Positions 45,941 to 55,250 are shown, counted from the stretch's first letter. The stretch: DNA of 64,000 bases from Candidatus Poribacteria bacterium (GCA_028821605.1 JAPPFM010000007.1:86648-150647), one strand, 5' to 3'. Numbers and translations are program-made. The notes: generated by a model not told the origin, from the sequence alone.

Positions 45941-46759
45941 ATGATTGACAAAAAGTATTTACTCAATACGGAACAGATGGCGAACTTCGTTACGGACGGT
46001 TATCTTCGCTTCGATAACTTGATCCCTCGCGAATTAAATGAAGCCGCACATGCGGAAATGGAAGAAGGGATTATTGTGCGCGGTCGCGGCGGCACGGTTT
46101 TAGACGAAGTCTGGGATGATGATTCCGCAGTCGGCAAAGTCTTCCGACTTCCAGAAGTGCAGGGCATTATCCACAGCCTGGTGGGTGAAAATCCACTCTA
46201 TGACCATCATGCGGTTCATATCGTACGTCCGCAAAACGAAATAGGACAGATTTGGCATGCCGATGCAATCATTGACCTGCGGATGCATTTTGACATCCAA
46301 TTTTTCTATTTCTCACACGACACACCGCGCGAAATGGGCGGAACGATGATTCTACCGGGAAGCCACTATCGCCGTGTCTGTGAGACGGACATCGCGCGTT
46401 ATCAAAACTTCCTCAGTCAGCTGCCGATCGCGTGTGAGGCAGGAACGCTTTTTGTGGTGCATCACGGGATGTGGCACTGTGCACAACCGAATCTGACGGA
46501 TCAGACACGCTACATGTTTAAACTCCGTCTCAATCCGACGGTACGTCAGTGTCAACTCTGGAACACAGACGATATGGACACTGCAGCGGTTCCCGGCGTT
46601 TTGGGCAGGAATCACAGATGGTATGGGAACGATGTCCGGCTTGAGATCGTCAATCGCATCAAGCAGTGGCGCTTCCTTATCGGTGATGACTCATTTGATG
46701 TTGGCTACTGGCTCTCTCGGCTTGAGAACATGCCAGAAAATGCCCAAGCGGCAGCATAG
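45941..46759 (+). CDS. Phytanoyl-CoA dioxygenase (PhyH) family protein
   Basis: 272 residues from ATG 45941, preceded by a ggaggcg site. An upstream in-frame start at 45908 lacks one. Fe(II)-binding residues are well kept: H-x-D in Q-I-W-H-A-D-A-I, and the distal histidine in G-M-W-H-C-A-Q-P-N, with a following R-Y-M-F-K-L-R that would bind 2-oxoglutarate. These enzymes hydroxylate small molecules using O2 and 2-oxoglutarate, and the substrate is not predictable here. A bidirectional terminator follows at 46775. Confidence 0.9.
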   Translation: MIDKKYLLNTEQMANFVTDGYLRFDNLIPRELNEAAHAEMEEGIIVRGRGGTVLDEVWDDDSAVGKVFRLPEVQGIIHSLVGENPLYDHHAVHIVRPQNEIGQIWHADAIIDLRMHFDIQFFYFSHDTPREMGGTMILPGSHYRRVCETDIARYQNFLSQLPIACEAGTLFVVHHGMWHCAQPNLTDQTRYMFKLRLNPTVRQCQLWNTDDMDTAAVPGVLGRNHRWYGNDVRLEIVNRIKQWRFLIGDDSFDVGYWLSRLENMPENAQAAA

Positions 46760-46774
46760 TTATTCAGTTAAAAT

Positions 46775-46805
46775 AAAAAGGCGCGGTTTCAAATCGCGCC
46801 TTTTT
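46775..46805. terminator. Bidirectional Rho-independent terminator
   Basis: An 11-bp stem aaaaaggcgcg / cgcgccttttt with a 9-base loop, lying between two convergent genes. Confidence 0.9.
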
Positions 46806-46841
46806 ATGTGTGTGTACATGAATCTTGGGGCAACCGAGCGA

Positions 46842-47693
46842 CTATCTATCGCGTCCGCGTCCGCGTCTGTTTTCACCGCGTCTCCTGCGGAACTGCTCCA
46901 TCATCTCTCGCCGTTCGTCTGCTGAAGCTTCCTTCATTTTTTCCATCATTTCCTGTCTCCATTTCTGTTGATTAGCAGCCTGCTCTTTCATCTCCATTTC
47001 CCTGCGCTTTGCAGCATCCATCTGATTGGATCGGTTTTGGCTATTATTATCCGCTTTTTCGGAATCACCTTCGCTACGTTCTCCGCCTCTACTGCCCTCA
47101 CGTCCGCGACTCGTTGTGAGAAACTGTACGGGCCCCTCTTTCAGTGTGATTGGCTTTCCGGCTTTATCCAAGGTTACCTGTTCAGCTTGGATGTCCTTTA
47201 CTGTCATATCACCGAGTTTTGAGCCTATCCTCACAAAGTGGTATCGGTTGGATCTCTTTTCAAGGAGTGTCGCCTGTGATATTCTACCATTTGCGTCAAC
47301 AGCGGTCCCGATTAAACTGTATGCAGGTTCGTTGTTTGGAGGTGTCCACCCCAAAGGTCGAAAGAGATTGTTGTCAATAATTGTTTTGTAAAACGCCTCG
47401 TTCTCTCCGAAGTCTACTTCCGCTCTACCACGGTTTTGGCGTCCCCAGGCTCTATTGCGTTGTGGCGCGGCTTGTTCCTTCGCTTTAGCCATTGCCTCCA
47501 TTTTGGCGGCATTCATCTCTTTCATTTTTGTCATTTCAGCGTCGTTCATTTCCGGTTTTGTACCGATGAACTCCGCTTTTGTTTTATCTTGCGCGTAGAG
47601 CAGTATCCCAAAACCCAGGAGAAGGCATACGACGCAACCGATTCCAAGTTTTGTAATGAGACCTGCCCGGTTATTAGCACTTTTTGATTTCAT
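46842..47693 (-). CDS. Membrane-anchored GspC/PilP-like protein
   Basis: 283 residues from the ATG preceded by a ggggga site; a GTG 24 bases upstream is less likely. There is one membrane segment (L-G-I-G-C-V-V-C-L-L-L-G-F-G-I-L-L-Y, ~15-32) and an acidic/basic helical linker. A ~80-residue domain follows with D-N-N-L-F-R-P-L-G-W, Y-S-L-I-G-T-A-V-D, R-I-G-S-K-L-G-D and V-T-L-D-K-A-G-K-P-I-T-L. That pattern resembles the homology region of GspC/PilP, which links inner membrane and secretin in type II secretion or type IV pili. The C-terminal ~90 residues are extremely R/E/M-rich and low-complexity. No gsp or pil neighbours are visible, so the role is uncertain. Confidence 0.6.
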   Translation of the reverse strand: MKSKSANNRAGLITKLGIGCVVCLLLGFGILLYAQDKTKAEFIGTKPEMNDAEMTKMKEMNAAKMEAMAKAKEQAAPQRNRAWGRQNRGRAEVDFGENEAFYKTIIDNNLFRPLGWTPPNNEPAYSLIGTAVDANGRISQATLLEKRSNRYHFVRIGSKLGDMTVKDIQAEQVTLDKAGKPITLKEGPVQFLTTSRGREGSRGGERSEGDSEKADNNSQNRSNQMDAAKRREMEMKEQAANQQKWRQEMMEKMKEASADERREMMEQFRRRRGENRRGRGRDR

Positions 47694-47950
47694 TTGCTTT
47701 TCCCCCGTTGTTTCCACTTTTGAGGTATATTTCTTAAATGCATCACTTCATAAAAGACACATTTGCAGATCGCATATAGGTATCTGTTTGCAAGTAAGAC
47801 AATTTCTATTGTGAAAAGGTTCACTTTAATTTTACTCTATATTTTTCCGAATGTCAATAGAAATCGTTATTACGGCAGAACCATTCGGTTTTCAGTTTTT
47901 TCGCCTGTTTCACCTGTTTTATAGTGAAGCCTATAAATAAGGGGACATCT

Positions 47951-47976
47951 TGTAGGGGCACCCCTTGTGGGTGCCC
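47951..47976. repeat. gtaggggcaccc hairpin repeat
   Basis: gggcaccc pairs with gggtgccc around a 5-base loop. It is a relative of the palindromes at 4951 and 31415. The rest of the 47694-48197 gap holds no coding signal apart from the promoter at 48110. Confidence 0.65.
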
Positions 47977-48109
47977 GAAAACTTGTGTTGTGGTTATTTT
48001 AGGTTTCTTGATGTCTTTGAAGGTTTATTTTCTACATGGTCTTTTAAGTAATATCCGTTCAACCCACCCCACGGGCTTACGTCGAACTCACGTTATATAC
48101 CAAAAAGCG

Positions 48110-48138
48110 TTGACTTTCAGCAAAAGATAAGGTAAACT
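48110..48138 (+). promoter_or_regulatory. Predicted sigma-70-type promoter
   Basis: TTGACT (48110-48115), 17-bp spacer, TAAACT (48133-48138), upstream of the gene at 48198. Confidence 0.5.
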
Positions 48139-48197
48139 TTATAGAAACAGAATCGTTACGAAAACAGAATCTTTTTCGTCAGAGGAATAGACTCAAC

Positions 48198-48728
48198 ATG
48201 AAACGTTATAATCCCGTTCAAAAATACATTGCACTTGCGTGCAGTTGTGTCTTCATCTTCATCCTAACGATGCAGCATGCGGACGCTGCACGTCGTTCAC
48301 GTGTGCTATCAATAGCACTCTTTGCCTCCGGTATAGGTCTCCAATTTGGGGGAAACTTTCTCAACGCCTCCGCCCAAGACCGTTACGATGCCTATCTCAA
48401 CGCCGCAATCCAAGCAGACATCCAAGCACACAAGGATGCGTTTCTCGCGAGAAAAAATGCCAGCGCTATCGTGTCGCGCGTTGGTTTTGGATGTATAGGA
48501 CTTGCCCTGCTTTTCTCGATTTATAGCCAGTTGAATACACCAGAATCTGTGGATGAATCGGTCTCTTCCGCATACGACTTACGAATCCGACCAACACGCC
48601 TCAGCAGTTTCGCAAATCATCTCTCTGGTAATACAAATTTGCTACTTCCACGTACCTCGTTCCAGTTGCGTCCACACTATGATTTTCAAACACGACGCGC
48701 GAGTCTAAGTCTTCTACGATCTTTTTAA
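48198..48728 (+). CDS. Hypothetical exported or membrane-associated protein
   Basis: 176 residues. The N-terminus looks like a signal peptide (Y-I-A-L-A-C-S-C-V-F-I-F-I-L-T-M, cleavage probably after A-D-A-A near 32). Two further hydrophobic segments lie at ~38-58 (A-L-F-A-S-G-I-G-L-Q-F-G-G-N) and ~92-110 (G-F-G-C-I-G-L-A-L-L-F-S-I-Y). A Y-D-A-Y-L-N-A helix lies between them. The C-terminus is polar and ends in phenylalanine. No family recognised. A promoter candidate precedes it, and the FN3 lipoprotein gene follows 65 bp later. Confidence 0.65.
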   Translation: MKRYNPVQKYIALACSCVFIFILTMQHADAARRSRVLSIALFASGIGLQFGGNFLNASAQDRYDAYLNAAIQADIQAHKDAFLARKNASAIVSRVGFGCIGLALLFSIYSQLNTPESVDESVSSAYDLRIRPTRLSSFANHLSGNTNLLLPRTSFQLRPHYDFQTRRASLSLLRSF

Positions 48729-48793
48729 GATTGGATTTTCGTCCCGTCTGAAGAACGTTGGTTATGGTAAGTCTTTTTAAGGAGAAAAAAGTT

Positions 48794-49909
48794 ATGCGTC
48801 CATTCAGTAGATTATTCAACGGTAAAATTGCTGTGCTAAGCCTTTTTGTGTGCCTTGCGTCTCTTCAGTTTAGTGCCTGCACAGGTAGTGAGGATTTCGC
48901 AAACCCCCTTGATCCTGAGAACCTACGAACCTCCGGGGCACCGGACGGTCTCACGCTCTACGCAGGGGATAAGCAGGTGCGGGTCACGTGGAACGATACC
49001 GGACAAGAAGGCATCAAGGCATATCGTATCTACAGACGCTCCACAGGCGGCACAGATACAGCGTTCAAGCAAGTCGGATCTATTGATGCCCCCGCAGATG
49101 AATTTATTGATACGCAAGGACTTGAAAACGATCGGCGCGATTCGGCAGGACGGATCCTTGCTTACGAATATCGCATCACTTATGTTGATGTCAACGGTGT
49201 TGAAACACCAGATCCAGCAAATCCACCTGCTGAAAATGAAGAACCGCTCCGCGTCTGGAAAACTGCTCTCGCAACACCCAGTGTTCCGCCGCCTGCTCCA
49301 ACTGTAACCCTCGGTGATCCAACGGATCTCACTATTAAACTCTTTTGGGAAGGCTATGAGTTCCCTTACGATTTTTCTATTTTTCGTGTCTACGCTGCAC
49401 TTGACACCGAAGACGACAAACCTTTACGTTTTAGGTTAGTGGCCGAACCGAAGCGAGATAGACTCTATTATTTTGACAACGACTTCAAGGTTGATGGCAC
49501 TCGAAAAGTCTATCGTGTTGCTGGCGTTGATGAGTTTGGAGCGGAGGCAATCACGACGATCACTGCGGCTGTGCCGAATGTGCCACCAGCTCCACCGAAA
49601 AACGTTCGGGTACGTTACTTGGCGCGTTCCCTGTTTAACACGAAATACGATGCAGTCATCTCGTGGACACCGAACACCGAACCCGATCTCGCTGGATATC
49701 AGCTCTATACCGAGGACGCAGAGGGGAAATCGCTCCCGCGTCCCGCAGTCGGACCTAAGGATCGCACCTTTACTATCCCCGGCGAAGACCCCATTCTTGT
49801 CGGACAGTCACTCGAATTTAGGCGATACTACATAACCGCTTTTGACAATACACCTGGACCTGATGGACGACGGGACGAAAGCGCACGCGTAGAAGCACGA
49901 TCCCAATAG
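48794..49909 (+). CDS. Lipoprotein with fibronectin type III repeats
   Basis: 371 residues from ATG 48794 (ggag upstream). The frame opens at 48758. A lipoprotein signal peptide ends at L-Q-F-S-A-C (Cys near 31). At least three FN3-like beta-sandwich units follow, with the pattern V-x-V-T-W-N, Y-R-I-Y-R-R, Y-E-Y-R-I-T-Y-V-D; I-K-L-F-W-E-G-Y, F-R-V-Y; and A-V-I-S-W-T-P-N-T-E-P-D-L-A-G-Y-Q-L-Y. A surface or periplasmic binding role is expected. The gene lies between an exported hypothetical protein and a barrel gene on the same strand. Confidence 0.82.
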   Translation: MRPFSRLFNGKIAVLSLFVCLASLQFSACTGSEDFANPLDPENLRTSGAPDGLTLYAGDKQVRVTWNDTGQEGIKAYRIYRRSTGGTDTAFKQVGSIDAPADEFIDTQGLENDRRDSAGRILAYEYRITYVDVNGVETPDPANPPAENEEPLRVWKTALATPSVPPPAPTVTLGDPTDLTIKLFWEGYEFPYDFSIFRVYAALDTEDDKPLRFRLVAEPKRDRLYYFDNDFKVDGTRKVYRVAGVDEFGAEAITTITAAVPNVPPAPPKNVRVRYLARSLFNTKYDAVISWTPNTEPDLAGYQLYTEDAEGKSLPRPAVGPKDRTFTIPGEDPILVGQSLEFRRYYITAFDNTPGPDGRRDESARVEARSQ

Positions 49910-49968
49910 GAGTTAGACCACTTCGGCAAAGCACTTGAAATAACAACATAACGCTAAAGGATAAACCT

Positions 49969-50994
49969 ATGTACCCTAATTTTTCTGGAGCAAATTTTCG
50001 GCACACAACTCACGCTCAAAAAAAGAAACCACACCACACACAAATCTTCTTTCGCATTATCTTTACCTTATTTCTTTTCATTGGTATAGCAGCCACACCA
50101 CTCTGGGCACAGTTGCCAGCCATTTCGCATCTCAGCACGATTCAGACAGCGGAACCGATGGGGAAGGGCGGTTATAGCACTTCGTTTGGGATACTTCAGT
50201 ACAGCAAGGTAGACCTACTACCGGATCTAAAACAAAGGGTCGATATCGGTGGATTTGAGGAATCCCATCGCGTGACACTTGAGATTGAGACGTTCCTTAT
50301 ACCCGTCAGATTCACTTACGGCTTAAGCGACGAACTTGATCTCCTGCTGGGAGGGACCTTTTCGACAGGTAATGGCGTGAGGAAAATTGTCCACGATTTT
50401 TACAATACTGCTACTGAAGCTGCTGACGACCCAAACATCAACCGCCGCGTTTACGATCAACCGTTGTTTGACGGTGTTATCGGACTCAAGTATAACATCA
50501 AACCGGATCGGAATGATAACTTACCGAGCATCTCGATTGGTGGAGACGCACAGTTTGGGTTCACCGCTGATGATCGGCTCAATTCGGACAATGAATTCCT
50601 CGACCATAGTCCCGCCGATGGGTTTCCATTTCTGGGTATCAATACCTATTTGGTAGGGAGCCAAAGGATCGGCAGTCTTTTTAAACTCCATGGGGGTGTT
50701 GGGATCTTCTTAACGTCAAAGGCACTCAAAACAACGGATTTTTTTACCCTTAACTGGCAAGTCGGTGGCGAAATTGCTGTCTCAGATAATATGTGGTTGG
50801 TCGCTGATTTCTCACGTGAGCTCCCTTATGCAGGTGTACACGTGACGAACCTCATTGGGTTCGCGTTCCGTTATGAAATCTCAAATACACTTGCGTTTCA
50901 ACTCGGATTCAACAGCCAACCCGGGTTCCTGTTTAACTTAACCTTCGGCGGCGAGAAAGCACAGGAGATTGATGAGGGAAACCTGCTCTTTTAG
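49969..50994 (+). CDS. Predicted outer-membrane beta-barrel protein
   Basis: 341 residues. A long n-region (residues 1-28, rich in K/H/Q) precedes a hydrophobic stretch (F-R-I-I-F-T-L-F-L-F-I-G-I-A-A-T-P-L-W-A-Q), and cleavage is likely after W-A. The mature part alternates as amphipathic strands with V-R-F-T-Y-G-L-S-D-E-L-D-L-L-L-G-G, L-G-I-N-T-Y-L-V-G and F-Q-L-G-F-N-S-Q-P-G-F-L-F-N-L-T-F-G-G, as in small transporter-type barrels. The terminal sequence ends L-L-F. No named family is claimed. An aaagga site precedes the ATG. Confidence 0.72.
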   Translation: MYPNFSGANFRHTTHAQKKKPHHTQIFFRIIFTLFLFIGIAATPLWAQLPAISHLSTIQTAEPMGKGGYSTSFGILQYSKVDLLPDLKQRVDIGGFEESHRVTLEIETFLIPVRFTYGLSDELDLLLGGTFSTGNGVRKIVHDFYNTATEAADDPNINRRVYDQPLFDGVIGLKYNIKPDRNDNLPSISIGGDAQFGFTADDRLNSDNEFLDHSPADGFPFLGINTYLVGSQRIGSLFKLHGGVGIFLTSKALKTTDFFTLNWQVGGEIAVSDNMWLVADFSRELPYAGVHVTNLIGFAFRYEISNTLAFQLGFNSQPGFLFNLTFGGEKAQEIDEGNLLF

Positions 50995-51033
50995 GGTAAA
51001 AATCCGGAGAATTATCAAGGAAAAATTAAAAAA

Positions 51034-51483
51034 ATGCGAGCAGTTGTCCAGCGCGTCAAATCAGCGAGTGTTAAAGTTGAGGGTGAACTCGTCTCTGAAA
51101 TCGGGGCGGGGGTACTCGTCTTCCTCGGTATTGCCCATGACGATATCGCAACGGAACTGGAATATATCGCTAACAAGGTTGCTAACTTGCGTATCTTTGA
51201 AGACGAAGAAGGCAAGATGAATCGCTCACTGCTCGAAACCGGAGGGGCTGCCCTTGTCGTTTCGCAGTTCACGCTCTACGGTGATTGCCGCAAAGGCAGG
51301 CGACCGAGTTTTATCAACGCTGCCCGTCCCGAAGTCGCGAACACACTTTATGAGCAGTTCATCACTATCCTAAAACAGCAGAATATCCCAACACAAGGTG
51401 GCACCTTTCAGGCAATGATGGATGTGGAACTCATTAACGACGGTCCCGTCACCATTCTATTGGATAGCGACAAACAATTTTGA
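51034..51483 (+). CDS. dtd: D-aminoacyl-tRNA deacylase
   Basis: 149 residues, standard length. It starts [15 protein letters not shown]. It has [17 protein letters not shown] and the chiral-proofreading [11 protein letters not shown] (the Gly-cisPro segment). The enzyme releases D-amino acids from tRNA in the cytosol. It follows the barrel gene by 39 bp with an aagga site, so it may share that transcript, although a functional link is not expected. Confidence 0.96.
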   Translation: MRAVVQRVKSASVKVEGELVSEIGAGVLVFLGIAHDDIATELEYIANKVANLRIFEDEEGKMNRSLLETGGAALVVSQFTLYGDCRKGRRPSFINAARPEVANTLYEQFITILKQQNIPTQGGTFQAMMDVELINDGPVTILLDSDKQF

Positions 51484-51651
51484 ACCCGCATAGGTTTATC
51501 AATCAATTTTTCCTTTTTTCTATTACCTTGGGGTTCCGTCAGGTGGGTTTGATAGGTTGACGTTCCACTCCGTAGATCTCGAAGAAATACCCAAGAAAAA
51601 ACCCCTCCATTACATTGTGGGTTACGGTTGCTTGCTATTTTCATCGGAACC

Positions 51652-51729
51652 CCGATTTTTTGATCAACAACTCGACCCCGAATATAATAGAGAAAGGCAC
51701 GAGTTGTTGGTCAAAACGGAAAAATCGGC
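51652..51729. repeat. Extended hairpin element upstream of the uxuA-like gene
   Basis: Inner 17-bp stem ttttgatcaacaactcg (51658-51674) / cgagttgttggtcaaaa (51700-51716), outer stem ccgattttt (51652-51660) / aaaaatcgg (51721-51729). It is a variant of the 9281 and 42444 elements. The rest of the 51484-51776 gap has no gene. Confidence 0.75.
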
Positions 51730-51776
51730 GAAGAAACCCAATATTTCAAAAAGTGCTATGTCCATAGGAGAAAATC

Positions 51777-52742
51777 ATGGCTCGGAAAATGCGTCTCGGT
51801 TTAGGTCAATTCAGTGAACTCAGCGAAGAACGTTTGAAGTTTATCAAACAACTCGGTGTCGAAGATGTACTGCTCAACACAGCACAACTCCCCGGCACGG
51901 AGCGGTGGGAGTTTATGGATATCCTTCAACTTCGGACGGAGGTAGAAGATGCTGGGTTGCGATTAGCGGCACTTGAGAATGTGCCTGTCTCATTCTATGA
52001 CAAAGCGATGCTCGGTTTGCCCGGGCGAGATGAACAGATTGAGAACATGACAACGACGATTCGGAACATCGGTAAGGCGGGTGTTGAGATTTTCGGATAC
52101 CACTGGATGCCCAACGAAGTCTGGCGAACCTCCCGAACTACGCCGGGGAGAGGCGGTGCCGCCGTTACCAGTTTCGATATGGAGCAGGTTAAAGACGCGC
52201 CTCTAACGCATGGTCGTGTTTACAGTGAAGCCGAAATCTGGGAGAATTACGAGTACTACATGAACGCCATCCTACCCGTCGCAGAAGAGGCAAGCGTTAA
52301 ACTCGCACTCCATCCCGACGATCCGCCCGTTGAATCCCTTGCGGGGGTGCCTCGCCTGTTCCGTAACTTTGAAGGTTTCAAACGCGGCATGGAAATTGCC
52401 GATAGTCCGATACATGGACTTGATTTCTGTGTCGGTTCTTGGTCTGAAATGGGACCGGGTGTTACGGACGCAATCCGTTACTTCGGCGAGCGTGATAAAA
52501 TCTTCTATGTTCACTTCCGAGATGTGCAAGGGCATGTCCCAAAATTCGCTGAATCCTTCGTTAACAACGGCAATTGCGATATGTTTGACGTGATGCGCAC
52601 ACTCAAAGAGGTCGGCTTCACAGGTTTCATGATTACTGATCATGTGCCTCACATCGTAGATGACACAGGCTGGGGACACCGCGGACGCGCGTACGCCATC
52701 GGATACATGACAGCCTTCCTCGAAATCTTAACATCAACGTAG
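51777..52742 (+). CDS. Mannonate dehydratase-like protein
   Basis: 321 residues, TIM barrel of the UxuA group (mannonate to 2-keto-3-deoxygluconate). Supporting blocks: Q-L-G-V-E-D-V-L-L-N-T, F-G-Y-H-W-M-P-N-E-V-W-R-T, L-A-L-H-P-D-D-P-P (metal His/Asp), G-L-D-F-C-V-G-S-W-S-E-M, V-H-F-R-D-V-Q-G and I-T-D-H-V-P. It is shorter than E. coli UxuA (394), as are many relatives in environmental bacteria, so another related sugar-acid substrate is possible. An aggag site precedes ATG 51777, just after the hairpin element. Confidence 0.85.
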   Translation: MARKMRLGLGQFSELSEERLKFIKQLGVEDVLLNTAQLPGTERWEFMDILQLRTEVEDAGLRLAALENVPVSFYDKAMLGLPGRDEQIENMTTTIRNIGKAGVEIFGYHWMPNEVWRTSRTTPGRGGAAVTSFDMEQVKDAPLTHGRVYSEAEIWENYEYYMNAILPVAEEASVKLALHPDDPPVESLAGVPRLFRNFEGFKRGMEIADSPIHGLDFCVGSWSEMGPGVTDAIRYFGERDKIFYVHFRDVQGHVPKFAESFVNNGNCDMFDVMRTLKEVGFTGFMITDHVPHIVDDTGWGHRGRAYAIGYMTAFLEILTST

Positions 52743-52778
52743 GGATGGAATGAAGAACTGACGCATTCTCTCTTAAAG

Positions 52779-52808
52779 TCCCCCTGATAAGGGGGATTTA
52801 GGGGGTTT
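52779..52808. repeat. Intergenic CCCCCTGATAAGGGGG palindrome
   Basis: tccccctgataaggggga followed by tttaggggg. This is the intergenic copy of the element that lies in frame at 21321-21360 and 21587-21620. Confidence 0.8.
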
Positions 52809-52852
52809 GAAGGACGAAAAATTACCGCTTGCGTAAGTCCTGATAAATACAG

Positions 52853-53503
52853 ATGGCAGATCAGCAGATGTCCCAAGATGAGTTCGCAGCATACATCGCT
52901 CGGAAAATTGAGGTATGTTATTTACAATCTCGTGCTCCACAATTGGTTGCACTAAGCGGGCCTGATTGTGCCGGAAAGTCAACCCTCGCTGTTGATGTGT
53001 GCAAACAACTGGATCGTCTGGATTTGACCATGAGCGTAAAATTGTGGTCAATGGATGCTTTCTTAATTCCGCGGCATCTTCGGACACCAAAAACGCCCGA
53101 ATTTATGGAGTATTTTGAGTGTGCTTTTGACTATCCGAAGCTTGTAGAGACGCTTGAAACTGTGAGATCTCCTATGCTTTCAGTTGGTTCAAACAGCGCA
53201 GCGAAGAACACACCTGACATTGTTCTCGTTGAAGGGGTCTTTTTGCTACGGAAAGAACTTTATCACTGGTGGGATCTTACGGTCTGGTTAGAGGTGGATG
53301 CCTCTGTGATTATAAATCGAGCGATCAAGCGTGATAAGGAATACTTTGGTGATGAACCGACCGTGCAACGCGTTTATGAAAATAGATGTCTGCCGGCACA
53401 GGATTACCATATACGTCGAGATTTACCGAAGCAAAACGCTGACATCACTGCTACCTTTGAGGAAGGGTCGTGGACAGTACACACATCGTTAGCAACCAAT
53501 TAG
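52853..53503 (+). CDS. Uridine kinase-like P-loop phosphotransferase
   Basis: 216 residues. The P-loop reads A-L-S-G-P-D-C-A-G-K-S-T near 35-46. Later segments (L-W-S-M-D-A-F-L, V-L-V-E-G-V-F-L-L-R, W-L-E-V-D, R-A-I-K-R-D) match the uridine-kinase/phosphoribulokinase-like fold, where the D-x-F and the lid arginines follow the same order. The substrate (nucleoside, sugar or cofactor) is not predictable. There is no clear ribosome-binding site before ATG 52853, so the start is less certain. It stands just upstream of the methyltransferase/nuclease pair but probably belongs to a different function. Confidence 0.75.
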   Translation: MADQQMSQDEFAAYIARKIEVCYLQSRAPQLVALSGPDCAGKSTLAVDVCKQLDRLDLTMSVKLWSMDAFLIPRHLRTPKTPEFMEYFECAFDYPKLVETLETVRSPMLSVGSNSAAKNTPDIVLVEGVFLLRKELYHWWDLTVWLEVDASVIINRAIKRDKEYFGDEPTVQRVYENRCLPAQDYHIRRDLPKQNADITATFEEGSWTVHTSLATN

Positions 53504-53653
53504 TGCTACCTTTGAAATGTATTGAAGGTGAAACACAGTAGCATAAAAGGAAAATGCTGTCATCGCCCATTTTCGATACGCGATTGAGGAATAAAAATTA
53601 AAGATGGATAAAAACAGCAACGATACGCGCGCTTCGGGAAAAAGGCAAAGGAA

Positions 53654-54469
53654 ATGAAACATCCTGAATACATTGACACCATCAAGCAGGGGGACTGCAT
53701 CGCGTTGATGTCCGAAATGCCGGATGAATGTGTTGACCTCATCATAACAGATCCACCTTTTGCCATCGACTTCAAAGCGACTCGCCATAACTATAACCGA
53801 AAAGGGGATCGTGTCCTTCAGGGTTACAACGAAATCGAAGGAAGGGACTATCTCGCTTTTACACTTGACTGGCTTTCCGCTGCAACAAGAGTCCTAAAGG
53901 ATTCTGGTAGTATGTACGTCTTTTCCGGTTGGAACTATCTAAAAGACCTTCTCATAGCAATCGATCAGTGTCAACTTATCACAGTCAATCACCTTATTTG
54001 GAAATACCAGTTTGGTGTTGTTACCAAACGTAAGTACGTAACCTCTCACTACCACTGTCTCTTCTTGTGCAAAAACGATAAGAAACGCAAATTTTATCCC
54101 TATCGTCGATTTGACAAGGACGCAAAAACTGAAAACGGTGGATCGGCACACTACAAGGACAAAGAGGATGTCTGGGAAATCAAGAGAGAATATTGGCAAG
54201 GTGCAATCAAAACACCAACGAAATTGCCAGCAGAACTCATAGATAAAATCCTTGATTATTCCAGTGAAAAAGGCGATGTTGTTCTGGATCCGTTTTTAGG
54301 TTCCGGACAGGTTGCTGTTGTCAGCAAAATGAAGGGACGGCATTACATAGGCTTCGAGATCGTGCCAGCATATTACGAATTCGCACTTGATAGACTTAAG
54401 TCGGGGAAATACTTAATACAAAAAACAGAGGAAGAACCTGTCTGGAATCTGTTTGATGAGGAGATGTAA
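53654..54469 (+). CDS. DNA methyltransferase (beta-class, N4/N6 type)
   Basis: 271 residues. The motif order is IV then I: L-I-I-T-D-P-P-F near residues 35-42 (N-terminal) and V-L-D-P-F-L-G-S-G-Q (C-terminal third), which defines the beta class of amino-methyltransferases. D-P-P-F suits N6-adenine or N4-cytosine methylation. The central region (~130-190) is probably the target-recognition part. aaagga precedes ATG 53654. The next gene begins 7 bp after the stop and looks like the matching endonuclease, so a type II restriction-modification pair is likely. Confidence 0.9.
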   Translation: MKHPEYIDTIKQGDCIALMSEMPDECVDLIITDPPFAIDFKATRHNYNRKGDRVLQGYNEIEGRDYLAFTLDWLSAATRVLKDSGSMYVFSGWNYLKDLLIAIDQCQLITVNHLIWKYQFGVVTKRKYVTSHYHCLFLCKNDKKRKFYPYRRFDKDAKTENGGSAHYKDKEDVWEIKREYWQGAIKTPTKLPAELIDKILDYSSEKGDVVLDPFLGSGQVAVVSKMKGRHYIGFEIVPAYYEFALDRLKSGKYLIQKTEEEPVWNLFDEEM

Positions 54470-54476
54470 TTTTGTT

Positions 54477-55142
54477 ATGATAAACCAAAAGATAGTTGGC
54501 ACAGTTGAGGAATTGCAAATCGCCTCGCGAAACATACCTAAAATTTGGGATGGTAGAAATTCTATTCTTGAAATGAGAGATGCCGGTTCCAGGCAGTGGC
54601 GACAGATGGAATGGATGGGGTTTTATTTTGAATTTTTGTGTCAAAAACATTTTGATGCCATAATTGAAATGCCAGGTAAAAAATATGGCAGGACAGAGTT
54701 TGACGCGTTTCGTGAAATCTCATGGGACTTTAAAACACATGCGGCCAATACCACAAACCATACGGTTATTACAAATGATACCGAAGCGATAGTGAACACG
54801 ATAAGCGATCACGGTTACTACGGACTAATTCTTGCAATCGGTGAAGTAGAATACAACGACGAAGAACGAACCTTTAAAAGGTGGCATGACGAGCTGAAAG
54901 AGGGAATCAGCCAATATGAAGTCAACCGGATAAACAGAGGAGCAATGTCAAGAAGGCGCAAAACAGAGTTTGTCCTATCAGAAATCCACTTTGTCTGTTT
55001 TGATACTGAAACCCTGAGCCAATGCGGCGGTTCGTTCCAGAAAGGCTTTAGAAATGCCGATGGCAGTCCAAGACGCGAGAAAGTCACGGTAAATATTCGG
55101 AAAGTTCCAGATGCAGCCCTTATTGCCACTGAGGAGTTCTAA
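54477..55142 (+). CDS. Probable type II restriction endonuclease (PD-(D/E)xK)
   Basis: 221 residues from ATG 54477. An in-frame TTG/ATG 21-24 bases earlier overlaps the methyltransferase. A possible catalytic core is E52, then D76 in T-E-F-D-A-F, then D84-F-K86 in I-S-W-D-F-K-T-H, which fits PD-(D/E)xK spacing. No named endonuclease family recognised, which is normal for restriction enzymes. The tight spacing after a beta-class methyltransferase is the main support. The target sequence is unknown. The stop at 55142 is followed by a 470-bp non-coding gap that includes a structured-RNA candidate. Confidence 0.65.
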   Translation: MINQKIVGTVEELQIASRNIPKIWDGRNSILEMRDAGSRQWRQMEWMGFYFEFLCQKHFDAIIEMPGKKYGRTEFDAFREISWDFKTHAANTTNHTVITNDTEAIVNTISDHGYYGLILAIGEVEYNDEERTFKRWHDELKEGISQYEVNRINRGAMSRRRKTEFVLSEIHFVCFDTETLSQCGGSFQKGFRNADGSPRREKVTVNIRKVPDAALIATEEF

Positions 55143-55250
55143 AAAACAAGATCATATCAAATCAACGGTATTGATCCGTTGGATGGTATTGATTCGCTTT
55201 CGTTCGTATTTCTCTAAAGGGTGTTCCTTGCAAACAACGCAAAAAAAGAT

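Noticed and set aside
51557..51817. 86-codon plus-strand frame
   Set aside because: It covers the hairpin element and runs into the mannonate-dehydratase-like gene in another frame; no ribosome-binding site.
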